Source: Narthecium ossifragum (taxonomy: Eukaryota; Streptophyta; Magnoliopsida; Dioscoreales; Nartheciaceae). From it: a stretch of 64,000 nt of DNA. Shown here piece after piece: positions 1 to 11,680 of this stretch (positions are counted from its first letter, which is position 1; the number at the start of each line of letters is the position of its first letter). A program made the position numbers and the translations under genes. The DNA is taken from NCBI GenBank assembly GCA_963920575.1, contig OY986965.1:17175111-17239110 (forward strand), in the 5' to 3' direction. The notes under the pieces are model-generated. The model saw only the letters and a program-made list of their open reading frames with translations. It had not been told where the DNA came from and searched no databases.

Positions 1-1213
1 TCCCGGGAGTCATCACTCCCCCGGTTCACCACTGTCCCTATTATAGGGCTAACATGCTTAAGCATATGTACAAGGTATAAAGCTGTAAAGAAAATGATAC
101 ATGCAAAGCCCCGCGAGCAAAACAAGACAAATCCTCTCTCTCTGCCGTAGACGGATCGATCCCTTCCCAAGGGAAGGATCGATCCCTCTAATGGCAGAGA
201 GCAAACTCTCCATATCGCGCCGAGTCCGATCGATCCGACCTCCCAGGACGATCGATCCGACTCGCGATAGGGAACATCCTCACTGCTGCGTCGAGGAGGA
301 TTGATTCGTCCCCCAAGGGAAGATCGATCCTACTCGCGACGAGGGGGATCCATGCTACCCAAGGCACAGGGATCGATCGTCCTCACCCGAGACCGATCGA
401 TCCTGCTCGGGTTCAGCATGACCAACAAGGAAGGATCGATCCATCTCACAGACGGATTGATCGCGTTGGGTTCTCCGGCATCCCTCTGGCATCCCTCCGG
501 CGAGAAATACTGTCGGAAAACTCCACCAAATCCCACCAAAACCGATCTAGTAGTACGAAGGATCACGAATCCAAAACCGGTGGAAAAACTACAATCTAAC
601 ATGTATACAACAAGATCTAAGCAAAGGAAACACAGACAACCGGAAAACCTCCGAAAACCCGGAATAAATGTAGGTAGGATCCCTACCTAAGCAAGAGCAG
701 CTTCAATCCAAGCAGCTAGGCCTTGGATCGTCCACGAACTCTTCGAAATCCAGGAATCCTCAGCCTAAGAATCCAGTTTTTCAAAGAGATTCAAGGAGGA
801 AGGTTGCGTTTGTTTTATAGGCAAACGAACCGACTTAGCAAGATCGATCCGTCCAAGGAGAGCGATCGATCCAGCCAAGGAGACTGATCGATCCAGCCAA
901 GGGAACGATCGATCCAACCAAGAGACCGATCGATCCTTCTCCGAGTCCGATCGATCCGTCCCAAGAGACCGATCGATCCTTCTAGTAAGGAAGGATCGAT
1001 CCCTCTTTCGCAGGAAGAGGGACTTGGGTTAAAACTTAAACCCAAGCCCGGATCTTTCGATCCCGGGTCCCACTAACCATTCTAGCCAAACAATACCACA
1101 AACATGGTCAGTGTGTGCACACGTAAGTGTGAAACAAGCCGATAAGGTGCAATTTACCAAATTGCCCTTGCGGTCCACGACGAGCCACAGGAGTAGAGGG
1201 ACGGGTCCTCACA
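1..1213 (-). mobile_element. LTR-A copy A1, solo LTR cut by window edge
   Basis: The right end reads GGTCCTCACA, the reverse complement of the TGTGAGGACC start shared by all LTR-A copies, so this copy is inverted and its other end lies before the window. Inside are the family's conserved block with CCCCGCGAGCAAAA (near 106), a G/C-rich stretch, and about sixteen GATCGATC palindromes, eight of them evenly spaced at 842-1002. The palindromic GTGTGCACAC-type block near the element start (about 1111-1130) is also family-typical. No coding potential is convincing. The TG...CA ends seen in other copies and their 5-bp duplications indicate an LTR; long Ty3 chromovirus (Tekay/Del) LTRs have similar ends, which is an inference from memory. 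Confidence 0.8.
842..1002. repeat. Phased GATCGATC palindrome array in A1
   Basis: GATCGATCC starts at 842, 864, 886, 907, 928, 949, 971 and 994. The steps are 22, 22, 21, 21, 21, 22 and 23 bp, about two turns of B-DNA. The intervening bases vary, while the palindrome is kept. Confidence 0.9.
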
Positions 1214-1244
1214 GGGTTAGTGGGTGAGAGAAGGAAATTTGGGC

Positions 1245-2403
1245 TGGAGATATTAGATTATAAACATGATACTATGATAGATTTACAGTTTTATATCATG
1301 TCACAGAAAATACATGAACACATGCAATTATCTGAATGAAAAAAGTGGATTTTCAACTTAGTAACCGGGCAGTGTGCCTAACCAGCGTGATGTTCACGTA
1401 AAACAGTTGAATTTCCTAAAAAGCGATAAGAGTTTCATACTTAGTAACTGGGCAAGGTGCCTAACAAGGTGTGTTGTTTGCGTAAAACAATTGAAATTCC
1501 TGTAAAAAAAAAGAATAAAAGTGGAGATTGTTATGTGATAAGTGGAAAATATGTGCTTGAATAGGGTTGTGATCTTGAATAGTTGAAGTATTTAGATATG
1601 ATTGATACTCTGAAGCATATGGAACCCCATTCACACACATGAGTTATTTTTAAATTCCTAAAAAGCAATAAGTTATTTTAATCACGATTAAATATGTTGA
1701 AGTGTTGGAAATATGTTATGACATCTTTTGATTTACTATGTTTTTATGTGACTATGAGTTGAAGGGTATATTTATGGATATTATTTCTATTTCATGCATT
1801 AGAGTTGATGAATATTATAATTGATTTCTAATGATATGATCATCGGTTGTATAGATGTTTGTGGGTGTCATCCCTGAAAACCCTCAGAAGACTATAACTC
1901 CTCCACTGGGGTAACCCAGTGGTTTAAAGGCTTGTTGTATATGCTAAGTGCAATTGTGAGACCTACGAAAGTGGCTAGTTAGATTTATTATTTTCTTTTT
2001 ATTTTTTTTTTGCTCGAGGACTAGCAAAGTGTAAGTTGGGGGTATGATAAGTCACTAATTATTCCTAATTAAACCCCTTATATTACCTTTATTAGGTCTA
2101 GAGTAGGTGTATTTGATATCCTATTATTTGATTTCAGGTTTAAGTAGGATTTGATAAGAAATAAAAGAAATTCGGCCAAAAGTCACTAAATTCTGCAAAA
2201 AGACTACTTCATCGACTGTTTGAAAATAAATCAGCAGATATTCTACAAAACTCTAACTATTCTTAAATTCTGGGAGATGGAAGAGGACTTCAAGAGATAC
2301 AACTTTCATGTTGAAGACTTTGTGAGATTCGCTATAGATTGGCGCGAGTTTTAAAGCAAAGTCAGATCTATGAAAGCTGAAATTTGATAAAGGCTGAAAT
2401 TAA
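1245..2403 (+). mobile_element. LTR-B copy B1: 3' internal part plus truncated LTR
   Basis: The stretch 1245-2044 matches the non-coding internal region of the inverted copy B2 (4789-5600), including two imperfect copies of a roughly 75-bp unit with the shared core GTAAAACARTTGAA. A polypurine tract (GTTGGGGGTA) ends at 2044 and the LTR starts TGATAAGTCACTAA at 2045. The LTR stops matching near 2403, about 1 kb short, where Mutator-like sequence begins. No reading frame is preserved. The element is a relic with neither 5' LTR nor coding domains. Bases 1214-1244 between A1 and B1 show nothing recognisable. Confidence 0.7.
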
Positions 2404-2911
2404 TTAGGGTTATTTACTTTTGAGTCCTTGAAAAATTCTTAAATTACAAATGTACCCCTACAATCTTTGCCTTTACATATGTACCCCTAAAAACATTTTG
2501 ATAATGTTAACCATGCCCCTCCATCCAAGTCCGTGCAGATATCTAACTTAACCAGAGTAGAACCATAACCAGGGTGGGCAAAATTACTTAATTGCCCATC
2601 CCCATTAACATGTGACGCTAACTATGTTTCTCCCGTGCAATGATTCTATACTAAACTTCCTAAGTTTCCTAAGTTCATATCTTTACAAAACCTTTCATCT
2701 CCGCCTTATTGATTTCTCTGCACCAGTGGATCGACTTCCTCGACGACGGAGAATGGGGTCGATCGGCGATCACATCAAAGGTATGACCTTTACTGGCATT
2801 AGAAACCCTAATCTCTCATCGTGAGATGACTCCTAATGGTTTCCCTTGATTAGTTCCTCATCGATTTGTTTAGAGTTCTTTTGGGGTTTGATTGATCTAT
2901 TCTAGTTAACA

Positions 2912-3328
2912 ATGGACGACTTGTTGAGTGGCATGTACGCCGTCGAGGGGACATTGCAAGATGGTTGTATCCCTCTTCTTCAAGACCACAGGTAACCCAC
3001 TATCAAATAGGAACCCAATGTTTGCGATATTATTGCTTCTGTACGTAGTAGTGTTGATTAGGGCTATTGTTTTGTTTGTTCTATGCATTATATGTTTATG
3101 GTATAGTCTCCTCTGTTCATAGAAAACTCAATTCTTAGGTAAATTGTTTTGTTTTCTTTGTTTTGTATATCCTTTGTTCACAGTAGAACTCAAGTGTTCT
3201 ATTTTGTTTTGTCTTTAGCATACCTGTAAAGAACATATCATCTTGGGAGCTAGATATTAGGCTCAAGTATGATGGGTTTTTGAAGAAGCAGCCAAAGTCT
3301 CAAACCATGAAGTATGAGTGTGGTAAGG
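2912..3328 (+). pseudogene. mudrA-like transposase, 5' part (exons 1-2)
   Basis: An ATG at 2912 opens a short frame (MDDLLSGMYAVEG) that meets a GT donor near 2991. After an intron ending TTTAG near 3219, a second exon encodes SSWELDIRLKYDGFL and runs to KYECGK at the insertion point of the LTR-B element. The frame continues exactly at 6180 (KVKTFTVDSRNY), which shows that the two stretches were one exon. This N-terminal region, with the sequence rLkYDGfl...GgkVk, is typical of plant mudrA proteins ahead of their DNA-binding domain. The start codon is a guess: another ATG lies upstream at 2754 (MGSIGDHIK), followed by a GT. Bases 3324-3328 (TAAGG) are the left target duplication. Confidence 0.6.
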
Positions 3329-4788
3329 TGATCGCTTACAAACGTCGTCGTTAAAACGTTACAAACTCAATCAAATATTAAATTTATAATCCTTATTCAA
3401 TCACTACACTACTAGGTAAAATAGCAGTGAAGTCCAGAGTCGAACCACAGGGAATTTACCAGGAAATACTGAATTCAATTCTCAAACCATAAATCTAAGC
3501 AAAAGAAGCAATGATAAGTTTGAATTAACTAAAACTATCTAATGAAAACAAGTAAAAGTTGTTAAACTAATAAGAGAGATACTTAGGGTTTACTCAATCC
3601 ACCTTAGTTTACACTTTCTGTATTCTTCAGTTATCTCTTATCTCCTTCTCTAAACATTATGGATCATACGGCTACAAGCTCACATGAATCCTTAAAATAA
3701 GATTTATGTTTCTAACGGCATAGCCTATCTTTCTTGGCATAGATTGTCTTCGGTCCTACAATTACTTTAAGTTATACTACTCCTAATGACCTTGGGACAA
3801 CCTATCTTAGCTTAGCATAGCATATCTCACTAGCAAACCATAAATCACATAAAAACCATCCTATGAATCTCTACAATCAATCACAGAAATCATATAGGAC
3901 TAAGAATACATCAAGGGAACTCTGTTTCTTCAACTCTATTAACAATAAAAAGAAAATTCATAGGATCATGTCATAAGAAGAATACAAGATTCAAACCAAA
4001 GAATACAAAAAGTTACACTAGAGTTTCATGAGATCCCTAAGTTTAGAAATTAGCTACTCATCTCTTGAGAAAGATACATAGGTGTTGGGAAGGAACCCAT
4101 CGATCTCCGCGGAAAGATCTCTGTCTTCAAACCCTAGTCGTCTCCTTTTTCTCTCTGATTTTTCTCCCCCAAAAGATGAGAAATTCGGATGGAATAATCC
4201 TATTTATAGGAGAACTCTCGAAATTAGGGTTTTGGCTAAGTTGAACTTCTATTACAACTCGGATTTCCTGAATTAATTCCTGATAGTCTATTTCGGTGGC
4301 AACTGGGTCTAATCAAGCCGGAATTTGGAAATGAGTCCAACACAAAAGATGGATATTAGTAAGTCTTCTATCTGATCCCGAAGATTTCATAATATTCGGA
4401 CTTATGTGGAATATTTCAAGAATATGCTCCTGAACATCGACAAACCAGATTTTCAGCATCTGTTTATTTTCATAGTCTTCAAAACTGCTATTAATCTGTC
4501 AAGAATCTCGCAAAGTGTTCAACATAAAAGTAGTAGCTCTTGAACTCTTCTATCACATAATAAATGTCCATAATATTTAGACTTATACAGAATTTCTGAA
4601 AAATATTCTCCTGACAGGCGATGAAGCAGTCTTTATCACATAAATTCATTTTTTTAGCCGAATTTATTGTATTTCTTCTCAAATCATGATTAAACCTGAA
4701 ATCAACTAACAAACTATTAAATGCAACTTCTCTAGGCCTAACAAAGGTAATTTAAGGGGTTTAATCATGAATATTTAGTGACTCATCA
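3329..4788 (-). repeat. 3' LTR of B2
   Basis: It is 1460 bp and TG...CA bounded. It aligns end to end with the LTR of B3 (12450-13897). It contains the complement of a TATA box (CCTATTTATAGG near 4199) and of the shared motif CCTGTGGTTCGACTC (near 3437-3451). Confidence 0.85.
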
Positions 4789-5871
4789 CACCCCCCAACT
4801 TACTCTTTGCTAGTCATCGAGCGAAGAAAAGATAAAAAGAAAGCAATAAATCTAAATAGCCACTTTCGTAGGTCTCACGATTACACTTAGCATGTGCAAC
4901 AAGCCTTTAAACCCTTGGGTTACCCCAGTGGAGGAGTTATAGTCTCCAAAGGGTTTTCATGGATGACACTCACAAACATCTATACATTCCCTTTATTATA
5001 TCATTAAAAATCCATCACAATATTTATCAACTACGATGCTTAAAATAGAAATCATACCCATGAATTTATTCTTCTACTTATAGTCACATAAAAACATAGT
5101 AAATGAAAACATGTTATAACATATTTCCAACACTTCAACATATTTAACCACAATTAAGAACAACTTTAACACTCCTGTGTGTGAATAGGATTCCACATGC
5201 GTCAAAGCATCAATTATATCTAAGCACTTCAACTATTCAAGAACACAATCCTATCCAAGCACATATCTTCCACTTATTACATAACAATATCTGTTTTTTT
5301 TTCATTTTTTTCCCTTTTTTCTTTTTTTTCAGGAATTTCAACTATTTTACGCGAACAACACACCTTGTTAGGCATCTTGCCCGATTACTAAGTATGAAAT
5401 CCTTATTTGTTTTTTTTCAGAAATTTCAACTATTTTATGTGAACAACACGCTGGTTAGCCACACTGGCAGGTTACTAAGTTGAAAATCCACTTTTTTTCA
5501 TATATTTTGCATACTCATATAATTGCATGTGTTCATGTATTTTCTATGATATGACATAAAACTGTAAATCTATCATAGTATCATGCTTAGAATCTAATCT
5601 CAACTCATCAACATGTGGAAGTGAACATGTGCATCAGGATATGTGAAGTTATCCTTAAATCATGGTAAAATTGTTAAAGTATAGAAATAGTGTCATTCAT
5701 AGCAAAAATTTACTATCCCTTATATGACATACAAGTCTTAGAATAATTCATAAAATAAATTTCTAAAACATGCATCTTTGTCAAAGCATATCATAATTTC
5801 ATCCTTTTAACATATTTCAAGAGATGTATAAGAATGAGTCTAAAACAAAAATAAACATTAAACTCATAAAA

Positions 5872-6179
5872 TAAACTGCTATTAACCTGTCAGGAATCTC
5901 GCAAAGTGTCCAACATGAAAATTGTAGGTCTTGAAGTCTTCTACCACGTACTAAGTTTCTAGAATAGTTGGACTTATACAGAATATGTAGAGAATATTCT
6001 CCTGACAGGCGACGAAGCAGTCTTTATCACATAAATTCATCCTTTTGGCCGAATTTCTTGTATTTCTTCTCAAATCATGATTAAATCTGAAATCAACTAA
6101 CAAACAATTAAATACAACTACTCTAGGCCTAACAAAGGTAATTGAAGGGGTTTAATTATGAATATTTAGTGACTCATCA
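5872..6179 (-). repeat. Partial 5' LTR of B2
   Basis: It matches 4486-4788 (CTGCTATTAA through CTCATCA) and contains only the first roughly 300 bp of the LTR in element orientation. Confidence 0.85.
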
Positions 6180-7304
6180 TAAGGTGAAGACCTTTACAGT
6201 GGACAGCAGAAATTACATTAGAAGAACAAAAGGGGATATAACGGCGTTATGTTCATGGAGTTTTGGCAATGAGTTGCTCATGTCATATATAATTCCTGGA
6301 TCCAAACCCAAACAATATGAAGTCATTCAGAATCAAGATGAATACAGGAGAATGCTTGATGTTCTTGTTGCTTATGAAGAGAAGTTGGTGGAGATGTTTT
6401 TGGTGACTGGTGATGCCCCAATCCTTTACAGAAGAGCAGAGGATGAAGTTAAAAGGAATGTCACAAGGCTCTATGGTGAGGCAGCTGGTGATGGAGAAGA
6501 GGAAGTTAGAATTGATGACTGTGAACCAGACATGGAACCTGACTGGGAAGATTTATTGAAGGCCAAGGGTATCAACATAGAGGACTCAGATTCCATGCAA
6601 GATGAGGCTGACTTTGTAGATGTTGGCAGTGACTATCATTCAGTTAGCAGTGAGGAAGATGGAGAGTAGGAAGGGCCACGATCAGAAGATGAAGCAGACT
6701 TTGTGCCATCATATGAAGGGCACACTACCTCTGTTGACAATGAAGATCCTGTGACGGAAGTAGGTGCTAAGTTCAAGACTGGAAACCATCTTAGACTTGC
6801 ACTTAGGCAGGACTCTATCAAGAATAAGTACAAGTACCATATAGTCAAGAGTGAGAGTGAGAGGATCACAGTTAGGTGCAAGGAAGAAAGTTATCCTTGG
6901 AGGATTCATTCCTCAATACTTTATGATAAGAGGAACTTTGAGATCAAGAAAGTGTCAGGTACTCACACATGTTTTGGGAAAATTGTTGTTGAAGGGGAGA
7001 TGGCAACAATAGCATGGATTAGTGAAAAAAATCAAATTGTTGGTGGTAGGAAACTCACAGACCAAGTGCAAGGATATTATGAAGCTCATGTGGGATAGGT
7101 ATCAAGTGACTGTGTCATATATGAAGTGTTGGAGAGCCAAAGAGTTTGTATATGAGCAGGTTCATGGGAACATAGGTGAGTCCTTTAGTTACATACCTGC
7201 TTTGAGGGAGGAGCTATTACTGAGGAACCCGGGGAGTGTCATTGAGTACACTGAAGGCCCAGATCACACTTTTGAGAGGTTTTTCTGCTGTTTTAAAGCA
7301 TCAA
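6180..7304 (+). pseudogene. mudrA-like transposase, middle part with DNA-binding domain
   Basis: The frame carries the mudrA N-terminal region, then an acidic stretch (DCEPDMEPDWEDLL, DSDSMQDEADF), then the Mutator DNA-binding domain (PF03108 type) at about 6745-6985: VGAKFKTGNHLRLALRQ, the YPWRIHSS motif and SGTHTC. After it comes the region leading to the catalytic domain (VSYMKCWRAKE, then FERFFCCFKASM). There is an in-frame TAG at 6667-6669, with clear homology resuming in the same frame, and a one-base frameshift near 7065. The apparent ATG at 6142 lies in LTR-B sequence and is an artefact of the insertion. The coding stretch is cut at 7304 by A2 and resumes at 9519. Confidence 0.85.
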
Positions 7305-8736
7305 TGTGAGGACCTGTCCCTCTATTCCTGTAGTTCGTTGTTGACCACAAGGGCAATTTGGTAAATTGTGCATTGTCGGTTTGTTTCACACCCGCGTGTG
7401 CACACACAGCCTTTGATTGATGATTGTGTTTGACTAGATCCGTTTAGGAGGTTTTTGACTTGTGCATCGATCCAAACTAGTGTTGGATCGATCCAGCCAA
7501 GTCTTGGATCGATCCCTCTTGGCCTTGGATCGATCCGGGTACTGTAGCAGGTCGGTGGAGTTGCGAGGACGGTCGTCGTTGGCCGTCGCTCTCCCTTGTC
7601 AGAGGGAGAGAGGACTTTCCCTCCTCTCCTCCCCCTTTTCCCCCTCCTTCCCCGGCTTTCCCCTTCCTTTTCCTTCCTCTTCTTTCTCCTCTTCTTCTTC
7701 TCTTCTTCTTCTTTCTTCTTCCTTCTTCTTCCGCGGCTCTGCTTCCTCTGTTCTTCCCGGCAGCCAACTTCTTCTTCTCCGTTCTTCCTCCTCCGGCCAC
7801 CGTTTTGGGCGTTCCAAAGCTTGTTGGATTCGTGGCGACGTGAGGAAGAGCCCTGGTGTAGTTTAGAACCTTGTTGGTGACTGGTTTGTGGGGAATCAAC
7901 CAAGGATTGTGTTTCCGGTAGGTTTTCTACCTACGAGAGTTGTTTAATGGGTTTCTCTTAATCTAGTCGTTAGATCTTATTGTTCTTTGTGTTATTGGAT
8001 GCCTTGTGCCTAGTATTTCTTTTATAAGTTTCATAAGTTTTTGTTGAGATTTTAGTAGGATTTAAGCATGTTTAATCTCGGATTTTCCGGTTTCTGCTGT
8101 TCTTGAAGAATAGCCAGTTTACGGCGCGTTTTTCGATCAGTACGTGCATGATGTTGGGTTGTGATGAACATAAGAGTTGTAGATCTTTTAATCTACTCTC
8201 AAACCCAGCTGATTTCATAATTTGGTGATTTTTCTATGATTGGTTATGAATTTATTACTGGAGGGCTGCGTTGCAGCAAGTAATTGGTAAGTTAGTTTGG
8301 TTAGCGGTTTTGATTAGTATTTTTCTGTTAATCTAGCCGTTGGATGTTTCTGGATTTTGGAAATATTGATTCCGGCATATAGATCTACTGGATTCTAAGT
8401 TTGATCTCGAATCCGACGTCGTTTGGACGTCGGATTGAAGGGGTCAATTAGCTCTAGGTAGAGAATGTTTTGGTGTTTTAAATATAATATTATATGTTCG
8501 GATTATAATTTTATATTTTACTGTTCATCGGTGGTTTTCGGGGTCGCTTCCCGTTGCCGGAATCCGCGGTTGACGGTCGTGGTACCGTCGCAATACCGGG
8601 AACCGCTGCGGATTGTCTGGCAGCGGTTGGTAGTACCGCTGCAGCGATCCGGTTGACTTGTATGCTACCTGTATCAAACTGTTGCATGCCTTTCTCTTGT
8701 AAGAGGTGGATGTCGTTACCCCGACATGTGTCGACG

Positions 8737-8805
8737 TGTCCACCCTGTGTCAGGGATTGTCGGAGGTGGTCCGTCCTTGAACAGTGGATGTCGGAGGGAC
8801 GTACT
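8737..8805 (+). repeat. Direct repeat, copy 1, in A2
   Basis: This 69-bp unit differs from 8994-9062 at one base. The offset is 257 bp. More diverged flanks of both units also match (GGGATTTATGGG follows each). Confidence 0.92.
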
Positions 8806-8993
8806 CTGGACAGAAACCCTGGGGGTATCAATGGGATTTATGGGCTCCCTGGCAAGCCTTAGCTTTTGATTTGGAGTCTAGAGGTTGTGTTAGCTCGGCG
8901 GCTTTGAGTGCTGAGAGTTGGTTGTCATAACCACGGTAGTTCCGCAAAGTGTGGAGATCCCGCTTGGAGAGGGGTGTACTACTGGTATCGTCA

Positions 8994-9062
8994 TGTCCAC
9001 CCTGTGTCAGGGATTGTCGGAGGTGGTCCGTCCTTGAACAGTGGTTGTCGGAGGGACGTACT
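8994..9062 (+). repeat. Direct repeat, copy 2, in A2
   Basis: Partner of 8737-8805. The same duplicated architecture is visible in A3 (around 28100-28230 and 28375-28490) and inverted in A6, so the duplication is old but kept nearly identical here. Confidence 0.92.
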
Positions 9063-9518
9063 AGGACAGGTACCCTTCGGGTTATTGACGGGATTTATGG
9101 GATCCTTGGCTGGCCTCAGTACTTGGCACAGAGTTAGTTCAGTTAATGTTGCCTTCCTTGTGTGTGTCGTAGAGTAGAACCTTGCTGAGGTTTTGCTCAT
9201 TCCTACCTGGACTGCGGTATTTGCAGGTGCAGGTAACAGCTCTTCTGTTGTGGCCCCCAGTTTCTCGTCCAGAGGCGGCGCGTCGGCATCGGGTCATGCT
9301 TGAGGGTTAAGAGGGCTTCTGCTGTGCTTTTCTGGAGACTTCTGATGACGTAACTTTTTGAGGACTGAGATATGTAAATTTTGTTATAACTCTGATGTTA
9401 GATTTACTTCTGCCCTCTGATTGATTATTGTAACTGTTTCCGTCATATTGATGTTAGTAGATGTAGGAACCCCCCTCGTGTCCCGGTCCGGATGGGTTTT
9501 CTGGGTCGGGGCGCGACA

Positions 9519-10988
9519 ATCAATGGATGGCTTCATTGCAGGATGTAGGCCCTTTTTGGGTGTTGATTCAATCCACTTGAAGGGTAAGTACTTGGGAGAG
9601 CTTATGGCAGCTACTGCTCTAGATGGGAACAATGGCTTGTTCCCAGTTGCATTTGTAGTAGTGGAGTCTGAAACTAGAAATGCATGGTCTTGGTTCTTTG
9701 AGTTGCTGAAAACGGCAATGGATGGAAGGGTGGAACACCTGATAGTAATCTCAGATCAAGACAAAGGAATCAAAGAGGCAGTTTATACCATCATTCCTAA
9801 TGCAGAGCATAGGATATGAATGAGACACTACTACAAAAATTTCAGGAAAAACTTTCCAGGAGATGCACTTAAGGAGGCTGTATGGAATGCAGCTAGGGCA
9901 TGTACTAAGCATGAGTATGATGTTGCTATGGCAGAGCTTGGGAGAAGCTCACAGGCTGTTGTTAGTCAAATAGCATCCATTGAGAGTGCTTGGTCAAGAC
10001 ACCATTTTTCAGAGACCAGCAAGAATTCTTACTTGACCAACACTTTACTGTAGCAAGGTATTATGTTCATTTTAGTATATCAGTTTACCTAAGTCTATAC
10101 TTAATTGCCAATTCTTTATGTTGACACCAATACATAATGACACATATACATGGCAGCATACTCAGGTTTCATCAGTACTTTGCCAACTCAAGAGTGCTGG
10201 AGGAAAATTGATCTTGGTTATACATTGGATCCTTCAAGGAGCAGGAGGCCTAGAGGCAGGACAAAGAAGAAGCGTATTCGAGGAGCAGATGAAACACAGG
10301 GTTTGAGTAAAAGGCTACATAAGTGTGGGAGATGTGGAAAATGGGGCCGTCACAAGACCACTTGTAAGGAGCCTTTGACTGGAGGAGCTGCAGAAGACAA
10401 CACAGGGTCTCAAAGCCAAGCATCACCTGCTGTAGAAATTGACAATTTTGCCAACAGGTGAAAACTTCATGGATCCTAGGTTTGCATAAAATTAATTGTG
10501 TTTGAAAGTATTAATTTATTTTAAGTTTCACATCTTTTTCCCCAAGGGTGGCCGAGGCATAGTGAATATTGGAGCTAGGGGTGGCAAAGGCAAACGGAAA
10601 ATTGGGGTTGGTAGGGGAAATGGTGAAGCTAGAGGTGATGGGGGTAATGCTGAGGTTGGTAGGGGAACTGGTGGACCTCAGGCTGGCAGAGGCAGAGGAA
10701 GGGGAAGACCAAGAAGAGGGTCAATAGCATCAACTTCTGGAGAGCAAGTGTTTTATGGGTAAATAATTTGTACTTCATAAAAGTCAATATTGCTTTATTT
10801 TAGCCTTCACTTGATCAGTTCTAACCTAAAACATTTGCATTTATAGTGAACCTGGGATGACTCCTCATGGCTTCGAGATGGGCCTTTACACCCCTAATGA
10901 AGCACCCCCATCTACCAGATCTAGAGCTCGAGTTAATAGAGGTGGAGGGCAGGGTAGAGGCACTGTAGGACCTCCATGGAGGGTATGA
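9519..10988 (+). pseudogene. mudrA-like transposase, catalytic and C-terminal parts
   Basis: This is the MULE transposase domain (PF10551 type): FLGVDSIHLKGKYLGEL, with the first catalytic Asp at 9565-9567, and VISDQDKG, with the second at 9754-9756; the ESETRNAWSW stretch lies between them. A TGA at 9817-9819 falls where relatives have the Cys of the C-x-x-H motif (AEHRI, stop, MRHYYKNF). The rest of the domain runs to about 10050. After a gap lacking the SWIM zinc finger, an exon ending at 10457 encodes a Lys/Arg-rich tail and a zinc knuckle (CGRCGKWGRHKTTC, 10324-10365) whose His is one position late. Two further exons (10547-10758 and 10847-10988) encode a Gly/Arg-rich tail and end in TGA. 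The gene cannot make a full transposase. Confidence 0.85.
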
Positions 10989-11680
10989 TAGATATACCAA
11001 ATTTTTCAACTAGATGGAAACTGTCTAGTGATGTAGTGCAAATGGTATAATGGATTTTGTATGGTATTTGCAAAGGGTCTGAAAGAATACCTCAACTGTA
11101 AAGCTATTTTTTTGAATTGTATTTTATGGATGATAACTTTTTGTATGACAGTTCTCAAACTGTCAAGTGATGAATGGAGTATGTATTGCCATAGTTATAT
11201 GAAACTGTCTATTTATGTAATGCCACAGTTTCAGTAATTAATTGTCTCTTTATGTACTGCCAGTGTTTCATGTGAATAAATGGAGCATGTTCTGGCATTG
11301 AAGGGGCAACTGATATGTATTGTATGGTTTAATTGTACTTGTTGGGTTCTCAATTAACAAGGAAATGGTGTGCATGTGTCTAGTCATGTGTTGAAATTGT
11401 ATGCATATGCCCAGTTATGTATTGACAGGGCAATTGCATTTTATAGCACTCCTTACAGAACAATTGCACTGCTAACGAACCAGGGTTCTCAATTGCAATG
11501 CTATTTAAATTGTATGTATAAAAAAGGAAGAAATAAAACCATGCAAATTGCTTAGGAACAGTATAAAACAGGGGAGGGGATCTGTATAAGGTGTAGCAAA
11601 TCCAAACCTAATTGATATTGAAAATCTCAAAATTGTACCTGATCTTGCAATATCCAAAGATACAAACATTTTACAAAAGT
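10989..11680 (+). other. 3' flank of mudrA, no gene seen
   Basis: AT-rich sequence with loosely repeated phrases (ACTGTC...ATGTANTG...CAGTTTCA) between 11020 and 11300. It is probably the 3' untranslated and subterminal part of the Mutator element. I see no gene. Confidence 0.4.

Larger units (their letters stand above)
3329..6179 (-). mobile_element. LTR-B copy B2, deletion derivative, intact target duplication
   Basis: The element is inverted. A full LTR occupies 3329-4788 (ends TGATCGC and ACTCATCA on the plus strand), followed by the polypurine tract complement CACCCCCCAAC and about 1.1 kb of non-coding internal sequence. Only about 308 bp of the other LTR is left (5872-6179). TAAGG flanks both sides (3324-3328 and 6180-6184), so the outer ends are original and the loss was internal. 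There is no gag or pol. The host transposase reads through the junction when the element is ignored, so the insertion is secondary to the Mutator element. Confidence 0.88.
7305..9518 (+). mobile_element. LTR-A copy A2, solo LTR inside mudrA
   Basis: The copy runs from TGTGAGGACC to GGCGCGACA, 2214 bp, with ATCAA on both sides (7300-7304 and 9519-9523). The transposase frame is continuous across it, so the insertion point is exact. Landmarks are the GTGTGCACAC block near 7396, four GATCGATCC sites at 7468-7535, a pyrimidine-rich run with CTTCTTCTT at 7610-7735, a long direct duplication, and the 3' block GCAGGTGCAGG near 9224. Open frames in the pyrimidine run are composition artefacts. There is no internal retrotransposon region, so this is either a solo LTR left after recombination or a complete element without coding capacity. 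Confidence 0.9.

Noticed and set aside
1892..1920. Perfect hairpin CCACTGGG-GTAA-CCCAGTGG in the B1 internal region
   Set aside because: The pairing is not maintained in B2 (CCCAAGGG on one arm) or B3 (CCACTAGG with CCCACGGG), so it is probably chance rather than a conserved RNA structure.
7322..7903. Lys/Arg/Glu-rich or Ser/Phe-rich long frames
   Set aside because: They are translations of the pyrimidine/purine-rich run of LTR-A; equivalents in A5, A6 and A9 share composition but not a conserved frame.
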